From assembly GCF_000420485.1 (NCBI RefSeq), contig NZ_ATVA01000015.1:124001-188000 (forward strand): DNA of 64,000 bases, written 5' to 3'. Positions 1 to 8,241 of the stretch are shown piece by piece. Below the pieces are notes generated by a model. That model had not been told where the DNA came from, made no database searches, and saw nothing but the letters and a program-made list of their open reading frames with translations. Numbering within the stretch: position 1 is the first letter of the stretch; each line of letters starts with the position of its first letter. Both the position numbers and the translations under genes were made by a program. This DNA is from Paucidesulfovibrio longus DSM 6739. GTDB taxonomy: Bacteria; Desulfobacterota; Desulfovibrionia; Desulfovibrionales; Desulfovibrionaceae.

Positions 1-572
1 CACTGGGCCTGCGGCCCGGCATGGCCGTCCTCGACGCGGGCTGCGGCACGGGAGCCACGGTGCGCCGCCTGCGCCGACGCTTCGGCGCGCTCGCCCTTGG
101 AATCGACCTCTCCCCCGATCCGCCGGAACCCCCTGCTCATGGTTCGCCGCTCCTGAAAGGCAGCATCGACGCCCTTCCCTTTGGCGATGGTCGGTTCGAC
201 GCCGTGTTCTGCGAATGCGTGCTCTCGCTCCAGCACGATCCGGCCCGCGTGCTTGCGGAATTCCATCGAACGCTCGCGCCAGGCGGAGGTCTGGCCCTTT
301 CCGACCTGTATCTTCCCGGCCCGGACTCTGCCTGCCCGACGCGGACGAACGCTCCCGTGTCCTGCTCCGGGGGGGCGCTGCCGGGAACGAACCTGCTCTC
401 CCTGGTCCGCGCGGCAGGATTTCGAGTGGAACGTTTCGAGGACCACAGCGTCCTGCTGCGCGACCTGGCCGCGAAGCTGGCCTGGACAGGCTGCGCGCCC
501 AACTGCGAACACACCAGAAGCACCGGATATTTTCTGCTGTTGGCCCGAAAACCGGAGGAGAAAAATGCTTGA
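1..572 (+). CDS. SAM-dependent methyltransferase (5' end outside the window)
   Basis: This is the C-terminal part of a class I SAM-dependent methyltransferase. The reading frame is open to the left edge; codons from position 3 read LGLRPGMAVLDAGCGTG, so the ATG at 21 lies inside the SAM-binding motif I and the true start is upstream. A motif-II-like FDAVFCECVLS and an LAPGG turn follow, typical of Rossmann methyltransferases. The C-terminus carries a Cys pair (GCAPNC). The substrate is unknown. The stop overlaps the next start by 8 bp, so it is cotranscribed with the C_GCAxxG_C_C and radical SAM genes. From memory, NCBI calls the equivalent D. vulgaris protein the DVU_1556 (TrsM) family. I infer it acts in the same maturation pathway. 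Confidence 0.85.
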   Translation, partial: LGLRPGMAVLDAGCGTGATVRRLRRRFGALALGIDLSPDPPEPPAHGSPLLKGSIDALPFGDGRFDAVFCECVLSLQHDPARVLAEFHRTLAPGGGLALSDLYLPGPDSACPTRTNAPVSCSGGALPGTNLLSLVRAAGFRVERFEDHSVLLRDLAAKLAWTGCAPNCEHTRSTGYFLLLARKPEEKNA

Positions 573-1029
573 CGATCTCGAACTGAATCTGCTGCGCCTG
601 TCCGGCGCGGGGTATTGTTGCAGCCAGATCATGCTGCTGCTCGGCCTGGAGGAAATGGGCCGCTCCAATCCCGATCTTGTCCGCGCCGCCGCCGGGCTCT
701 GCCACGGCATGGGCGATTGCGCCGGTCCCTGCGGCGTGCTCACGGGCGGAGCCTGCCTGCTCGGCCTGCACGCGGGCAAGGGCCGGGACGACGAGGAAGC
801 GGACGAAAGGCTCGCCCTGCTGCTTTCGGAACTGACGGACTGGTTCCGGGATACCGCCACCTCGGAATTCGGCGGCACGGCCTGCTCCCAGATCATCGGC
901 ACGGAATGCGGAAAGCCCGATCCGCAGCGCTGCGGCGGGTTGCTGGCCCGCACCTACGCGCGCATCCGCGAGATTCTGGCGGAAAACGGCCTGGACCCGA
1001 CCCAGGGACGGGACTTGCCGGATGACTGA
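565..1029 (+). CDS. C_GCAxxG_C_C family redox-type protein (154 aa)
   Basis: A small soluble Cys-rich protein of the C_GCAxxG_C_C family. The Cys residues lie in the family spacing: GYCCSQ near the N-terminus, GLCHGMGDCAGPCG in the middle, then TACSQIIG, TECGK and RCGGL. Such proteins are predicted to bind a metal or act in redox chemistry, but the exact function is unknown. I chose the ATG at 565 because GGAGGAG sits just upstream and the start overlaps the previous stop by 8 bp; longer frames to the left would lie inside the methyltransferase. Its stop overlaps the radical SAM start by 8 bp, implying translational coupling. It corresponds to what I recall as the DVU_1555 family. Confidence 0.88.
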   Translation: MLDDLELNLLRLSGAGYCCSQIMLLLGLEEMGRSNPDLVRAAAGLCHGMGDCAGPCGVLTGGACLLGLHAGKGRDDEEADERLALLLSELTDWFRDTATSEFGGTACSQIIGTECGKPDPQRCGGLLARTYARIREILAENGLDPTQGRDLPDD

Positions 1030-2428
1030 GGAACTGCCCCGCAGCGTCTGCCCGGTCTGCCTGCGCCCGATCCCGGCCCGGCTTGAGCGGAACGGGAACG
1101 AGTATTTCCTCTCCAAGACCTGTCCGGAACACGGTCCCTTTCGCAGCGTGGTCTGGCGGGGCGCTCCCGCGCTCCGGCAATGGTCCAGGGAGAAGATCCC
1201 CTCGTTTCCCAAGGCCCCGGCCACGCAAGCCCTGCGCGGCTGCCCTTTGGACTGCGGGCTTTGCCCGGAACACGGCCAGCACACCTGCACCGCGGTGCTG
1301 GAAATCACCTGGCGCTGCGACCTCGGCTGCCCGGTCTGCTTCGCCTCGGCCGGAGGAGCGGAATCACTCCGTCCGGACCTGACCCCGGCGGATGTGGAGC
1401 GGCTCCTGCGGGGAATCATGCGCGCTTCCGGCCTGTGCAACATCCAGTTTTCCGGCGGGGAACCCTCCCTGCATCCGGAGCTGCCCTCTTTCATCCAAGA
1501 AGCCAAAAAGCTCGGATTCCCCTTTGTCCAGCTCAACACCAACGGCCTGCGCGCCGCCCGCGAGCCGGACTTCGCCCTGCGCCTCGCCGAAGCGGGCCTG
1601 GATTCGGTTTTCCTGCAATTCGACTCGACGCGCGAAGCCCCCTACCAAATGCTGCGGGGCCGCCCCCTGCTGGCCGAAAAACTTCTGGCCGTGGAACGCT
1701 TCACCGCCGCCGGGTTGGGGGTCGTGCTCGTGCCCACCGTGGTTCCGGGCGTGAACGACGGCGATCTCGGCGATCTGCTGCGGCTGGCCGCCCGCCTTTC
1801 GCCCGGCGTGCGCGGCATCCACTTCCAGCCCGTGAGTTATTTCGGCAGATTTCCCGCACCGCCGAGGGATGCCCAGCGCATCACCCTGCCGGAAATCATG
1901 CGCGGCCTGGAACGCCAGACCGCAGAACAGGGAACGGCAAAGGTCCGCGCCCAGGACTTTCAGCCTCCGGGATGCGAACATTCGCGCTGCTCGTTCCACG
2001 CCAATTATCTCGTGGAAGAGAGCGGCGGCCTGCGACTGCTCTCGGCCCAGAACGGCTGCGGCTGCGCGAACACGAACACTTCCGACTCAGGCCCGGCCCC
2101 CGTTCTCGCCCGCATCGGCGCGGATCAGGCCAAGGCTTTCGTGGGCCGCCAATGGGCCGCGCCCACGCCCCGGCCGATCACAACCGAGCCGGGATCCACC
2201 CCGGACGACCTGGACCGTTTCCTGGCCCGCGCCGCAACGCACATTCTCGCAGTGTCGGGCATGGCTTTCCAGGACGCCTGGACCCTGGACCTGGAACGGC
2301 TCCGGGGCTGCTGCATCCACGTGGCCGCTCCGGACGGACGGCTGGTTCCCTTCTGCGCCTACAATCTCACCGCAACCGACGGCACGCCGCTCTACCGGAA
2401 GACCAAAGATGAACACGCCCTGGCTTGA
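1022..2428 (+). CDS. Radical SAM protein, TrsS-like (468 aa)
   Basis: A radical SAM enzyme. The catalytic 4Fe-4S ligands are in RCDLGCPVCFA (CxxxCxxC, about residues 98-106), followed by a FSGGEP SAM-contacting motif. An N-terminal module has CPVCLRPIPA and a TCPEHGPF segment, then GCPLDCGLCPEHGQHTC. This Cys pattern recalls the MJ0619/tetraether-lipid-synthase type of radical SAM protein. More Cys pairs (GCEHSRC, NGCGC) lie in the C-terminal half and could hold auxiliary clusters. From memory, the D. vulgaris relative is the 'radical SAM (seleno)protein TrsS'; no in-frame UGA is present here, so this copy is the all-Cys form. The reaction is unknown. The ATG overlaps the upstream gene, and the end overlaps the CoA ligase start by 20 bp. 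Confidence 0.87.
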   Translation: MTEELPRSVCPVCLRPIPARLERNGNEYFLSKTCPEHGPFRSVVWRGAPALRQWSREKIPSFPKAPATQALRGCPLDCGLCPEHGQHTCTAVLEITWRCDLGCPVCFASAGGAESLRPDLTPADVERLLRGIMRASGLCNIQFSGGEPSLHPELPSFIQEAKKLGFPFVQLNTNGLRAAREPDFALRLAEAGLDSVFLQFDSTREAPYQMLRGRPLLAEKLLAVERFTAAGLGVVLVPTVVPGVNDGDLGDLLRLAARLSPGVRGIHFQPVSYFGRFPAPPRDAQRITLPEIMRGLERQTAEQGTAKVRAQDFQPPGCEHSRCSFHANYLVEESGGLRLLSAQNGCGCANTNTSDSGPAPVLARIGADQAKAFVGRQWAAPTPRPITTEPGSTPDDLDRFLARAATHILAVSGMAFQDAWTLDLERLRGCCIHVAAPDGRLVPFCAYNLTATDGTPLYRKTKDEHALA

Positions 2429-3794
2429 CCTCTGGCTCCAGGCCAGCCTTTGCCCGGACGAAACGCTCTCCGCCGAGGCGTTGCTGGAGCGGCAGATGGC
2501 CCTCGTTCGCAGCACGCTCGCACATGCCGCCGCAAACAGCCCGTATTACCGCGGGCGGCTACGCGACGTTTCCATCGGTGCGATCCGGACGCCGCTGGAC
2601 ATGGCCCGACTGCCCCGAACCGGGCCGGACGACCTGCGCGCGCAGCCGGACGCCTTCCTGGCCGCCTCGCAAGATGAGGTAGCCCGCGTAATCAGCGTGC
2701 CCACCTCCGGCACCAGCGGTCCGGGCAAGCGCGTGTTCTACACCCCCGGCGATCTCGAACGCATCATCCGCTTCTTCGGGTTCGGCATGCGCAACATGCT
2801 GCAACCGGACGAAACCGCGCTGGTGCTCCTGCCCGGCGAGCGGCCGGGCAGCGTCGGCGTCCTGCTGGGCAAGGCCCTGGACACCTTCGGCGCAAGGGCG
2901 GTTGTTCTCTCTCCGGATCAAGCCTTTGGCGGGCCGCTGGGCGAGCCCGACCGGGCAATGCAGACGCTTTTGGGAAAAGACGTCCGCTGCATCGTGGGCG
3001 CGCCGGCGCACCTCAATGCGCTTGCCGCGCACTGGACCGCCATGGGAAGAAAACCCGGCATCCTCCGCTCCGCTCTGCTCTGCTGGGACGCGGTCCCGGA
3101 CAGCGTGGTCCAAAATGTCCAGCGCGCCTTCGGCTGCCGGACCTTTCAGCACTGGGGCATGGTGGAAACGGGTCTGGGAGGGGCCGTGAACTGCGACCAG
3201 GGCCAGGGACTCCACCTCCGCGAAGCGGACATCTTCGTGGAAATCGCGGATCCGGACAGCGGCGCTCCCCTCGCAGACGGCGAATGGGGCGAGATCACCG
3301 TCACGACGCTCAGCCGACGGGCCATGCCCCTGATCCGCTACCGCACCGGGGACCGCGGCTGCATCCTGCCGGGCCGCTGCCAATGCGGCAGCCCCCTGCG
3401 CCGCCTGGACCCGCGCATCCGCCGCCTGCATGACAAGCTGCCGCTGCCGGGAGGAACCAGCATGAACGCCGCCCTCCTCGGAGAGCGCCTCTACGCCGTG
3501 CCCGGACTCGCGGACTTTCAGGCTCGGCTCGAATGCGATACGGAAAACAGGGCGGATGACGCCCCGGACCGCTTGGTGATCGAAATCAGCGGCCCGGCAT
3601 ACGGCGGTGCGGCCCCGGCCATGATCCAGGCCGCCGAAGACGCCCTCGCCGCCCTGCCCGCTTTGGCCGCGGCAACGAAGCATGGCCTGCGCATCGAAAT
3701 ACGCGCGACAGGTCGAAGCGGTCCCTTGTCCACAGGGTTGGAAAAGCGCGCCCTGCGCGGCGCGGCAAACCATCATCCCAGGGAAACGACATGA
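2409..3794 (+). CDS. AMP-dependent CoA ligase, phenylacetate-CoA-ligase-like (461 aa)
   Basis: An adenylate-forming enzyme of the PaaK-like branch, expected to activate a carboxylic acid with ATP and transfer it to CoA. The phosphate-binding loop PTSGTSGPGK is near residues 98-107. The A8-type hinge IRYRTGDRG lies near residue 315, followed by a short Cys motif (GRCQCG) and a C-terminal AMP-binding lid. The substrate cannot be told from sequence. I chose the ATG at 2409 because it begins a PaaK-like N-terminus and overlaps the radical SAM gene by only 20 bp; the frame extends much further upstream without homology. The end overlaps xdhC by 4 bp. Its presence in a radical SAM/XdhC operon is unusual and suggests an acyl-CoA or adenylated intermediate in the pathway (inference). 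I recall the DVU_1553 family name for it. Confidence 0.87.
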   Translation: MNTPWLDLWLQASLCPDETLSAEALLERQMALVRSTLAHAAANSPYYRGRLRDVSIGAIRTPLDMARLPRTGPDDLRAQPDAFLAASQDEVARVISVPTSGTSGPGKRVFYTPGDLERIIRFFGFGMRNMLQPDETALVLLPGERPGSVGVLLGKALDTFGARAVVLSPDQAFGGPLGEPDRAMQTLLGKDVRCIVGAPAHLNALAAHWTAMGRKPGILRSALLCWDAVPDSVVQNVQRAFGCRTFQHWGMVETGLGGAVNCDQGQGLHLREADIFVEIADPDSGAPLADGEWGEITVTTLSRRAMPLIRYRTGDRGCILPGRCQCGSPLRRLDPRIRRLHDKLPLPGGTSMNAALLGERLYAVPGLADFQARLECDTENRADDAPDRLVIEISGPAYGGAAPAMIQAAEDALAALPALAAATKHGLRIEIRATGRSGPLSTGLEKRALRGAANHHPRETT

Positions 3795-4921
3795 ATAGAT
3801 TTCTGCGCAGCGTGCACGATCTGCTGGACCAGGGCGAGGACTTGGTGCTCGCCACCATCGTGGCTTCCTCCGGCTCCACGCCGCGCTCCTCCGGCGCGAA
3901 AATGGCCGTGCGCCGGCCCGGCCTGGCCGGAGAGCGCATCATCGGCACCGTGGGCGGCGGAGTAACCGAGGCCTGGGCCATCCGCGACGCGGAAACGCTT
4001 TTCGGAACCGAGCCGGGCTCCGCGCTGCTGCGCGAGCTGAACCTCAACCGCGACCTGGCCGCAGGCACGGACATGATCTGCGGCGGTCGGTTCACGCTTC
4101 TGCTCGAATACGTCACGCCGCGCAGTCCGGGCGCCGCAGCCCTGATCCGAATGGACGAGGCGCTCCGCAAGGGCATTCCGGGCCTGCTGCTCTTTCGCCT
4201 GGAAATGGACGATTCGGACATGGCGGTGGGGCATACGCTGCTGCCGCTGTCCGGCAACACGATCCCCGGCAAGACAGCGGCGGATGCGGATTCCGCCCTG
4301 GGCGCGACCCTGGCCGAGCTGAACCAATTGCGAAGCGCGGCCCTGGCCCGGAACGTCGCCGGAATCTACGACATCGACGGGAAACGCTTCATCGCCGAAC
4401 CCGTGCTGCCGCCCGCCCCGGTATTCCTCTACGGCGCGGGGCACGTTTCCCGCTGCACCGCGCAGGTCGCGGCCTTGACGGGATTCCGCACCGTGGTTCT
4501 CGACGACCGCTCGGATTTCGCCAATGCGGAACGCTTTCCCGACGCGGACGGCATCGTGGTCCTGGACTCCTTCGAAAACGCGGGCATGGACGGTGGCTCC
4601 GCCGGCAACCGGGAACCCGTCGGGCCGGACGCCTTTGTGGTCATCCTCACGCGCGGCCACGCGCACGACAAGACCGTGCTGGCCCAGGCACTGCGCACTC
4701 CCGCGAAATACATCGGCATGATCGGCAGCCGCAAGAAGCGCGACGACGTGTATGCGGCGCTGCGCAAGGAAGGCTTTTCGGAAACGGACATCGCCCGTTG
4801 CCGCTGTCCTATCGGCATTTCCATCGGCGCGCAGACTCCGGAAGAAATCGCCCTGAGCATCGCGGCCGAACTGGTGGCCTGCCGCGCCGGAAAATCCGAC
4901 CCGCGCCCGACATCGGCATGA
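3791..4921 (+). CDS. XdhC/CoxI-family molybdenum-hydroxylase maturation protein (376 aa)
   Basis: XdhC proteins bind molybdenum cofactor and promote its sulfuration and insertion into xanthine-dehydrogenase-type enzymes. The N-terminal XdhC_CoxI domain shows the conserved ATIVASSGSTPRSSGAKM stretch (about residues 19-36). The C-terminal Rossmann domain starts with VFLYGAGHVSRC near residue 212, and GMIGSRKKR near residue 309 is typical of the family. It starts with an ATGA overlap with the CoA ligase and ends with a 4-bp overlap with the nucleotidyltransferase. No molybdenum hydroxylase gene is in the window, so the client enzyme must be elsewhere (inference). Length is normal for two-domain XdhC proteins. 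Confidence 0.92.
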   Translation: MNRFLRSVHDLLDQGEDLVLATIVASSGSTPRSSGAKMAVRRPGLAGERIIGTVGGGVTEAWAIRDAETLFGTEPGSALLRELNLNRDLAAGTDMICGGRFTLLLEYVTPRSPGAAALIRMDEALRKGIPGLLLFRLEMDDSDMAVGHTLLPLSGNTIPGKTAADADSALGATLAELNQLRSAALARNVAGIYDIDGKRFIAEPVLPPAPVFLYGAGHVSRCTAQVAALTGFRTVVLDDRSDFANAERFPDADGIVVLDSFENAGMDGGSAGNREPVGPDAFVVILTRGHAHDKTVLAQALRTPAKYIGMIGSRKKRDDVYAALRKEGFSETDIARCRCPIGISIGAQTPEEIALSIAAELVACRAGKSDPRPTSA

Positions 4922-6045
4922 CCAACGTCGTCGCCATCATTCTCGCCGCGGGGTACTCCTCGCGCATGGACGGGTTCAAGCCGCTCCTGCCCCTGGCGGG
5001 CGAGCCTGCGCTGAGCCGGGTGGTGCGGACCTTCCAGGAGGCGGGAGTCCAGGAGATCAGTGTCGTCGCCGGGCACAGGCAACAGGAGATCGCCTCGCTC
5101 TGCGCGGAGCTGAATGTCCGGGTGACCATGAACCCCGATTTCGCGGACGGCATGTTCAGCTCGGTGCGCGCCGGAGTACGCGAGCTGCCGCCGGAGGCGG
5201 ACGGCTTCTTCCTTCTGCCCGTGGACATCTCCCTGATACGCCCGGCCACGCTTCGCCGCCTGATCCTGGACTTCGCCGAAAACCGGGCCTTGGTCACGCA
5301 TCCCGTCTTTGCCGGGGAACCGGGCCACCCCCCGCTTCTGGCGCGCGAGCTGCGCCAGCCGATTCTGCGGCACTCCGGCGAGGGAGGATTGCGGGCCGTT
5401 TTGGCAGACTATGAGCAAGAAGCTCGATGGTTGAACGTGGCGGACCAGGGCGTGCTCCTGGACATGGACCTGCCCTGCGACTATGCGGCGCTCCAGAAAC
5501 GCGCCGTGATCGGCTTTCCTCTCGACGCCGAATGCGAAGCCCTTTTCGAAATCTGCGGCACGCCAATTCCCGCGCGGGAGCATAGCCGCGTGGTGGCCCA
5601 GGTGGCGGAGCGAATGACCGAGGCTCTGAACCACGTCCGGCCCGCAGGGGAACGCCTCGACCTGGCCCTGGTCCGCAGCGCTGGGCTGACGCACGACCTG
5701 GCCAAGGGACGCCCCCGGCACGCCCAGGAAGGAGCCGGGCTCCTGCGCGAGCACGGATTCGATGCCGTCGCGGACATTGTTGTCGATCATCCGGACCTGC
5801 ATCTTGCGGATGCGGCCCCGATCACCGAGCGTGAAATCGTTTTCCTGGCCGACAAATTCGTGCAGGGAACGCGCATCGTGCCGATCGTGGATCGATATCT
5901 CGCCAAGCTGGAACGCTATCGCGACGAGCCCCAGGCAGCGGCGGCCGTTCGTGAAAGATTAATACGCGCGGAAGGCATTTTGCTGCGTTTCTGCGCCGAG
6001 GCCCATGTCCGCCTTCCCGATCTTCTGCTGGAAACGCCGGAATGA
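4918..6045 (+). CDS. MobA-like NTP transferase fused to an HD phosphohydrolase domain (375 aa)
   Basis: The first half (about residues 1-190) is a MobA/MocA-type nucleotidyltransferase. IILAAGYSSRMDGFKPLLPL is the nucleotide-binding loop, with the catalytic-type Arg and Lys, and LLPVDISL is the acidic metal-binding motif. Such domains attach CMP or GMP to molybdopterin. The second half carries an HD-domain signature: EHSRVVAQ (H near 222), LTHDLAKG (HD near 258) and VVDHPDL. The two activities in one chain suggest nucleotide transfer plus phosphohydrolase or nucleotidase action on the same cofactor (inference). I chose the ATG at 4918 because it begins TNVVAIILAAG and overlaps xdhC by 4 bp. 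I recall it as the DVU_1551 NTP transferase family. Confidence 0.88.
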   Translation: MTNVVAIILAAGYSSRMDGFKPLLPLAGEPALSRVVRTFQEAGVQEISVVAGHRQQEIASLCAELNVRVTMNPDFADGMFSSVRAGVRELPPEADGFFLLPVDISLIRPATLRRLILDFAENRALVTHPVFAGEPGHPPLLARELRQPILRHSGEGGLRAVLADYEQEARWLNVADQGVLLDMDLPCDYAALQKRAVIGFPLDAECEALFEICGTPIPAREHSRVVAQVAERMTEALNHVRPAGERLDLALVRSAGLTHDLAKGRPRHAQEGAGLLREHGFDAVADIVVDHPDLHLADAAPITEREIVFLADKFVQGTRIVPIVDRYLAKLERYRDEPQAAAAVRERLIRAEGILLRFCAEAHVRLPDLLLETPE

Positions 6046-6731
6046 TCGCCCTCATCCGCCACGCCGCCGCCGAAGGAGCCGAGGGACGCTACATCGGCGA
6101 CACGGACCTGCCGCTCTCCGCCACGGGCCGCGCCCAGGCGCGGGACATGGCCGAAGCATTTTGCGCTGCATGCAATAGCGCGCCCCCATCCTGCGGACGC
6201 CCGGACAGCCTTCCTGCCCGCACCCTTGCCGCCCTCTATGTCTCCCCGCTGACCCGCGCGAGGCATACCGCCGCCCCTCTGGCCGAAGCATTGGGCATCG
6301 TTCCGGAAATTCTCGACGACCTGCGCGAGATACACCTCGGCCAGTGGGAAGGGCTCGACAGGGACCATGTGCGCGCCACCCGCTCCGAAGAATTCGCGGC
6401 GCGGGGCCGCGACTTCGCCGGGTTCCGCCCGCCCGGCGGCGAATCGTTCGCCGATCTCGCCCTGCGTGCCGGAAAGGCGCTGCGCCGCATGGCCTGCGGG
6501 CCGCTGCCCTGCGCCGCAGTGACCCACGCGGGCATTATCCGCGTCCTGCTTTGCCGCGCGCAGGGACTCCCCCTGAACGAAATATTCCATTTCCATCCAC
6601 GCCACACGGGCTGGACCCTGCTTGAATTCGCGTCCCCGTGTCGGTCCGGTTCCCTTGATCCGCACCTGGCGGCCCAAAACCTTTCGGCAGCCGATGCAGC
6701 CACGCTGCTGCGCGGATCATCCCGTCCCTGA
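6042..6731 (+). CDS. Histidine phosphatase family protein (229 aa)
   Basis: A phosphoglycerate-mutase-like (branch 1 histidine phosphatase) enzyme. The catalytic His lies in LIRHAAAEG at residues 4-12, where the usual RHG is RHA. TDLPLSATGRAQA follows, and the second catalytic His is in AVTHAGIIRV, with EIHLGQWEG in between. The substrate is unknown. CobC and phosphoglycerate mutase are relatives, and the operon suggests a nucleotide or cofactor phosphate ester. It overlaps the upstream gene by 4 bp and is the last gene of the cluster. No clear terminator follows it. Confidence 0.85.
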   Translation: MIALIRHAAAEGAEGRYIGDTDLPLSATGRAQARDMAEAFCAACNSAPPSCGRPDSLPARTLAALYVSPLTRARHTAAPLAEALGIVPEILDDLREIHLGQWEGLDRDHVRATRSEEFAARGRDFAGFRPPGGESFADLALRAGKALRRMACGPLPCAAVTHAGIIRVLLCRAQGLPLNEIFHFHPRHTGWTLLEFASPCRSGSLDPHLAAQNLSAADAATLLRGSSRP

Positions 6732-6815
6732 CCTCCCGAACAGCCCCTCTTCCCGCTCTGGACAAGGCCGCACGCCGCATTCAGGCTTGCGAGCTTTTCC
6801 CCTCTCCCGCGATTC

Positions 6816-6836
6816 ATTGCGCGAAAGCCGCGCGAT
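6816..6836. promoter_or_regulatory. Candidate enhancer (UAS) for the 6900 sigma-54 promoter
   Basis: An imperfect palindrome, ATTGCGCG-N5-CGCGCGAT, with one mismatch between half-sites. It lies about 65-85 bp upstream of the -24 element, where bacterial enhancer-binding proteins usually sit. The binding protein is unknown. Position and symmetry are the only evidence. Confidence 0.35.
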
Positions 6837-6897
6837 GCACCTCGATACGATCCCGCATATTTGGTTGCTATCCACTCGCATATACAGACTAATTTGA

Positions 6898-6916
6898 ATG
6901 GCACACCGATTGCTTT
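6898..6916 (+). promoter_or_regulatory. Sigma-54 (RpoN) promoter of the receiver-CBS gene
   Basis: The sequence TGGCACACCGATTGCTTTT matches the -24/-12 consensus TGGCAC-N5-TTGC. GG at 6900-6901 and GC at 6912-6913 are separated by exactly 10 bases. Expected transcription start is near 6925. It implies control by an enhancer-binding activator. Confidence 0.75.
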
Positions 6917-7091
6917 TCTTTTGGGCAAGTCCGGACGCTGGATTCCGGCAAAACGGCAAGCATTTCAATTTCGCCGCGCCGAAGGAACAGGATGGTGGAT
7001 GCCTCCCCGTCCGGGAACCGCTCGACGGACCGGCCCCATGACCGGAGCGGTCCTCCAAAGGTGCGGCAACAGCGGCTCAAGGAGAACAACC

Positions 7092-7991
7092 ATGATGAAG
7101 ATTCGCGTACTGCTTGTGGATGACGACGACCGCTTCCGGAGCAACATGGCCCGCCTGCTTGAAATGAAGGGATTCGAAATCATCTCGGCGGACAACGCGG
7201 TCAAGGCGCTGGAGATGACGGACCAGGATCCGGACGTGGTGGTCAGCGATTTCCAGATGCCGAACATGAACGGCAATGAATTCGTGGAAGCCTTCAAGGA
7301 GCGCCGCCCCACGACGCAGGTCATCATGCTCACGGGCTACGGCTCCATCAAGAGCGCCATCGACGCCTATTGCGACGGCGCGTTCGACTATCTGACCAAG
7401 CCCTGCGACATCAACTATCTCGCATCGCGCATCACCGACGCCTACAAGTCCGCCTATGAAGGCTGGCACGCCGAAATCAGCGCCGAAGACCTGATGATTC
7501 CGCTCAGCGAATATACCACGGTGCGCGAAGACGAAACCGTGCTGCGAGCCGTGCAGAAGCTGCGGGAGCACAACGAACGCGTCATCCCCACGGACGCGAC
7601 CTCGGACAAGGGCCATCGCTCGATCATCGTGCTGAACGCCCAGGGCGAGCCCGTGGGCTACCTGACCATCCGCGACCTGATCACCGCGCTCTACAAGGCC
7701 CACATCAGCGCGCAGCCCGAATCCAAGGAAACGACGCGCTTCTCCCGCTTCTTCTGGGACGGCGTGTTCACACGGCAGGTCGAGGATCTGCTCGACGTGC
7801 AGATCAAGGACGTCATGAGCGCGCACACCGAGCGCGTCGAAGCCAACGCCACCCTCATCGAGGTGGCCGAGCGGATGTTCTCCCACAACCTCCAGCGCCT
7901 TCTCGTTGAAGAAGACGGCAAGGTCGTGGGCATCATCCGCGACCACGAACTCTACGCGGAAATAGATCGTATCGCCAAGTCCAGCTCATAG
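7092..7991 (+). CDS. Response regulator receiver - CBS domain pair protein (299 aa)
   Basis: An N-terminal receiver domain (about residues 1-120) shows the acidic triad at residues 10-12 (LVDDDD), the phospho-acceptor Asp in VVVSDFQMPN near residue 54, and the conserved Lys in YLTKPCD. Two CBS domains follow (about residues 135-295), seen as a repeated I/V-P...GYLTIRDLI and VVGIIRDHEL pattern. CBS pairs usually bind adenine nucleotides. There is no DNA-binding or enzymatic output domain, so phosphorylation and nucleotide sensing probably act on a protein partner (inference). Start: ATG 7092, with AAGGAGAA just upstream; a second ATG follows at 7095. It is monocistronic and preceded by a sigma-54 promoter. 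Confidence 0.88.
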   Translation: MMKIRVLLVDDDDRFRSNMARLLEMKGFEIISADNAVKALEMTDQDPDVVVSDFQMPNMNGNEFVEAFKERRPTTQVIMLTGYGSIKSAIDAYCDGAFDYLTKPCDINYLASRITDAYKSAYEGWHAEISAEDLMIPLSEYTTVREDETVLRAVQKLREHNERVIPTDATSDKGHRSIIVLNAQGEPVGYLTIRDLITALYKAHISAQPESKETTRFSRFFWDGVFTRQVEDLLDVQIKDVMSAHTERVEANATLIEVAERMFSHNLQRLLVEEDGKVVGIIRDHELYAEIDRIAKSSS

Positions 7992-8241
7992 AGGACGCGG
8001 CGTACCATTGCGGAAGCGGGGGCAAGCACCACCTCCCCGCGACCAAGAGACGATACGAAGCCAAAGGACGAAACCAGGCCAAGGCTTCAACCCTCCTCCC
8101 CCCCCAGCCCCGGCAGGAGCGCCCACTCCCGCCGGGGCACACTTTTCCCTTTGCCGTCAGGACATCGCCGCAGCTCCGTCGGCCGCACTGCGCCGCGTTT
8201 CCCTGCGTCCTTCCCCACCCGCCCGGCCTCAGTTGCCATAA
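7992..8241. other. Intergenic stretch without recognised feature
   Basis: Between the receiver-CBS gene and the terminator of the convergent rnf/apbE operon lies a C-rich, low-complexity stretch (runs of C around 8098-8112). The frames crossing it are Pro/Arg-rich and have no plausible start site, so I call no gene. Confidence 0.5.

Larger units (their letters stand above)
6732..7091. other. Intergenic region with lower GC; carries sigma-54 promoter and candidate enhancer
   Basis: A 360-bp stretch without a convincing gene. It separates the maturation operon from the receiver-CBS gene. GC content drops visibly between about 6840 and 6960. It holds an imperfect inverted repeat (6816-6836) and a sigma-54 promoter (6898-6916), annotated separately. 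The leader from the predicted transcription start to the ATG at 7092 would be about 165 nt. I see no clear hairpin terminator or riboswitch in it. Confidence 0.6.

Noticed and set aside
1022-2428. Selenocysteine (in-frame UGA) in the radical SAM protein
   Set aside because: Relatives are described as (seleno)proteins from memory, but this frame has Cys at all motif positions and no internal TGA.
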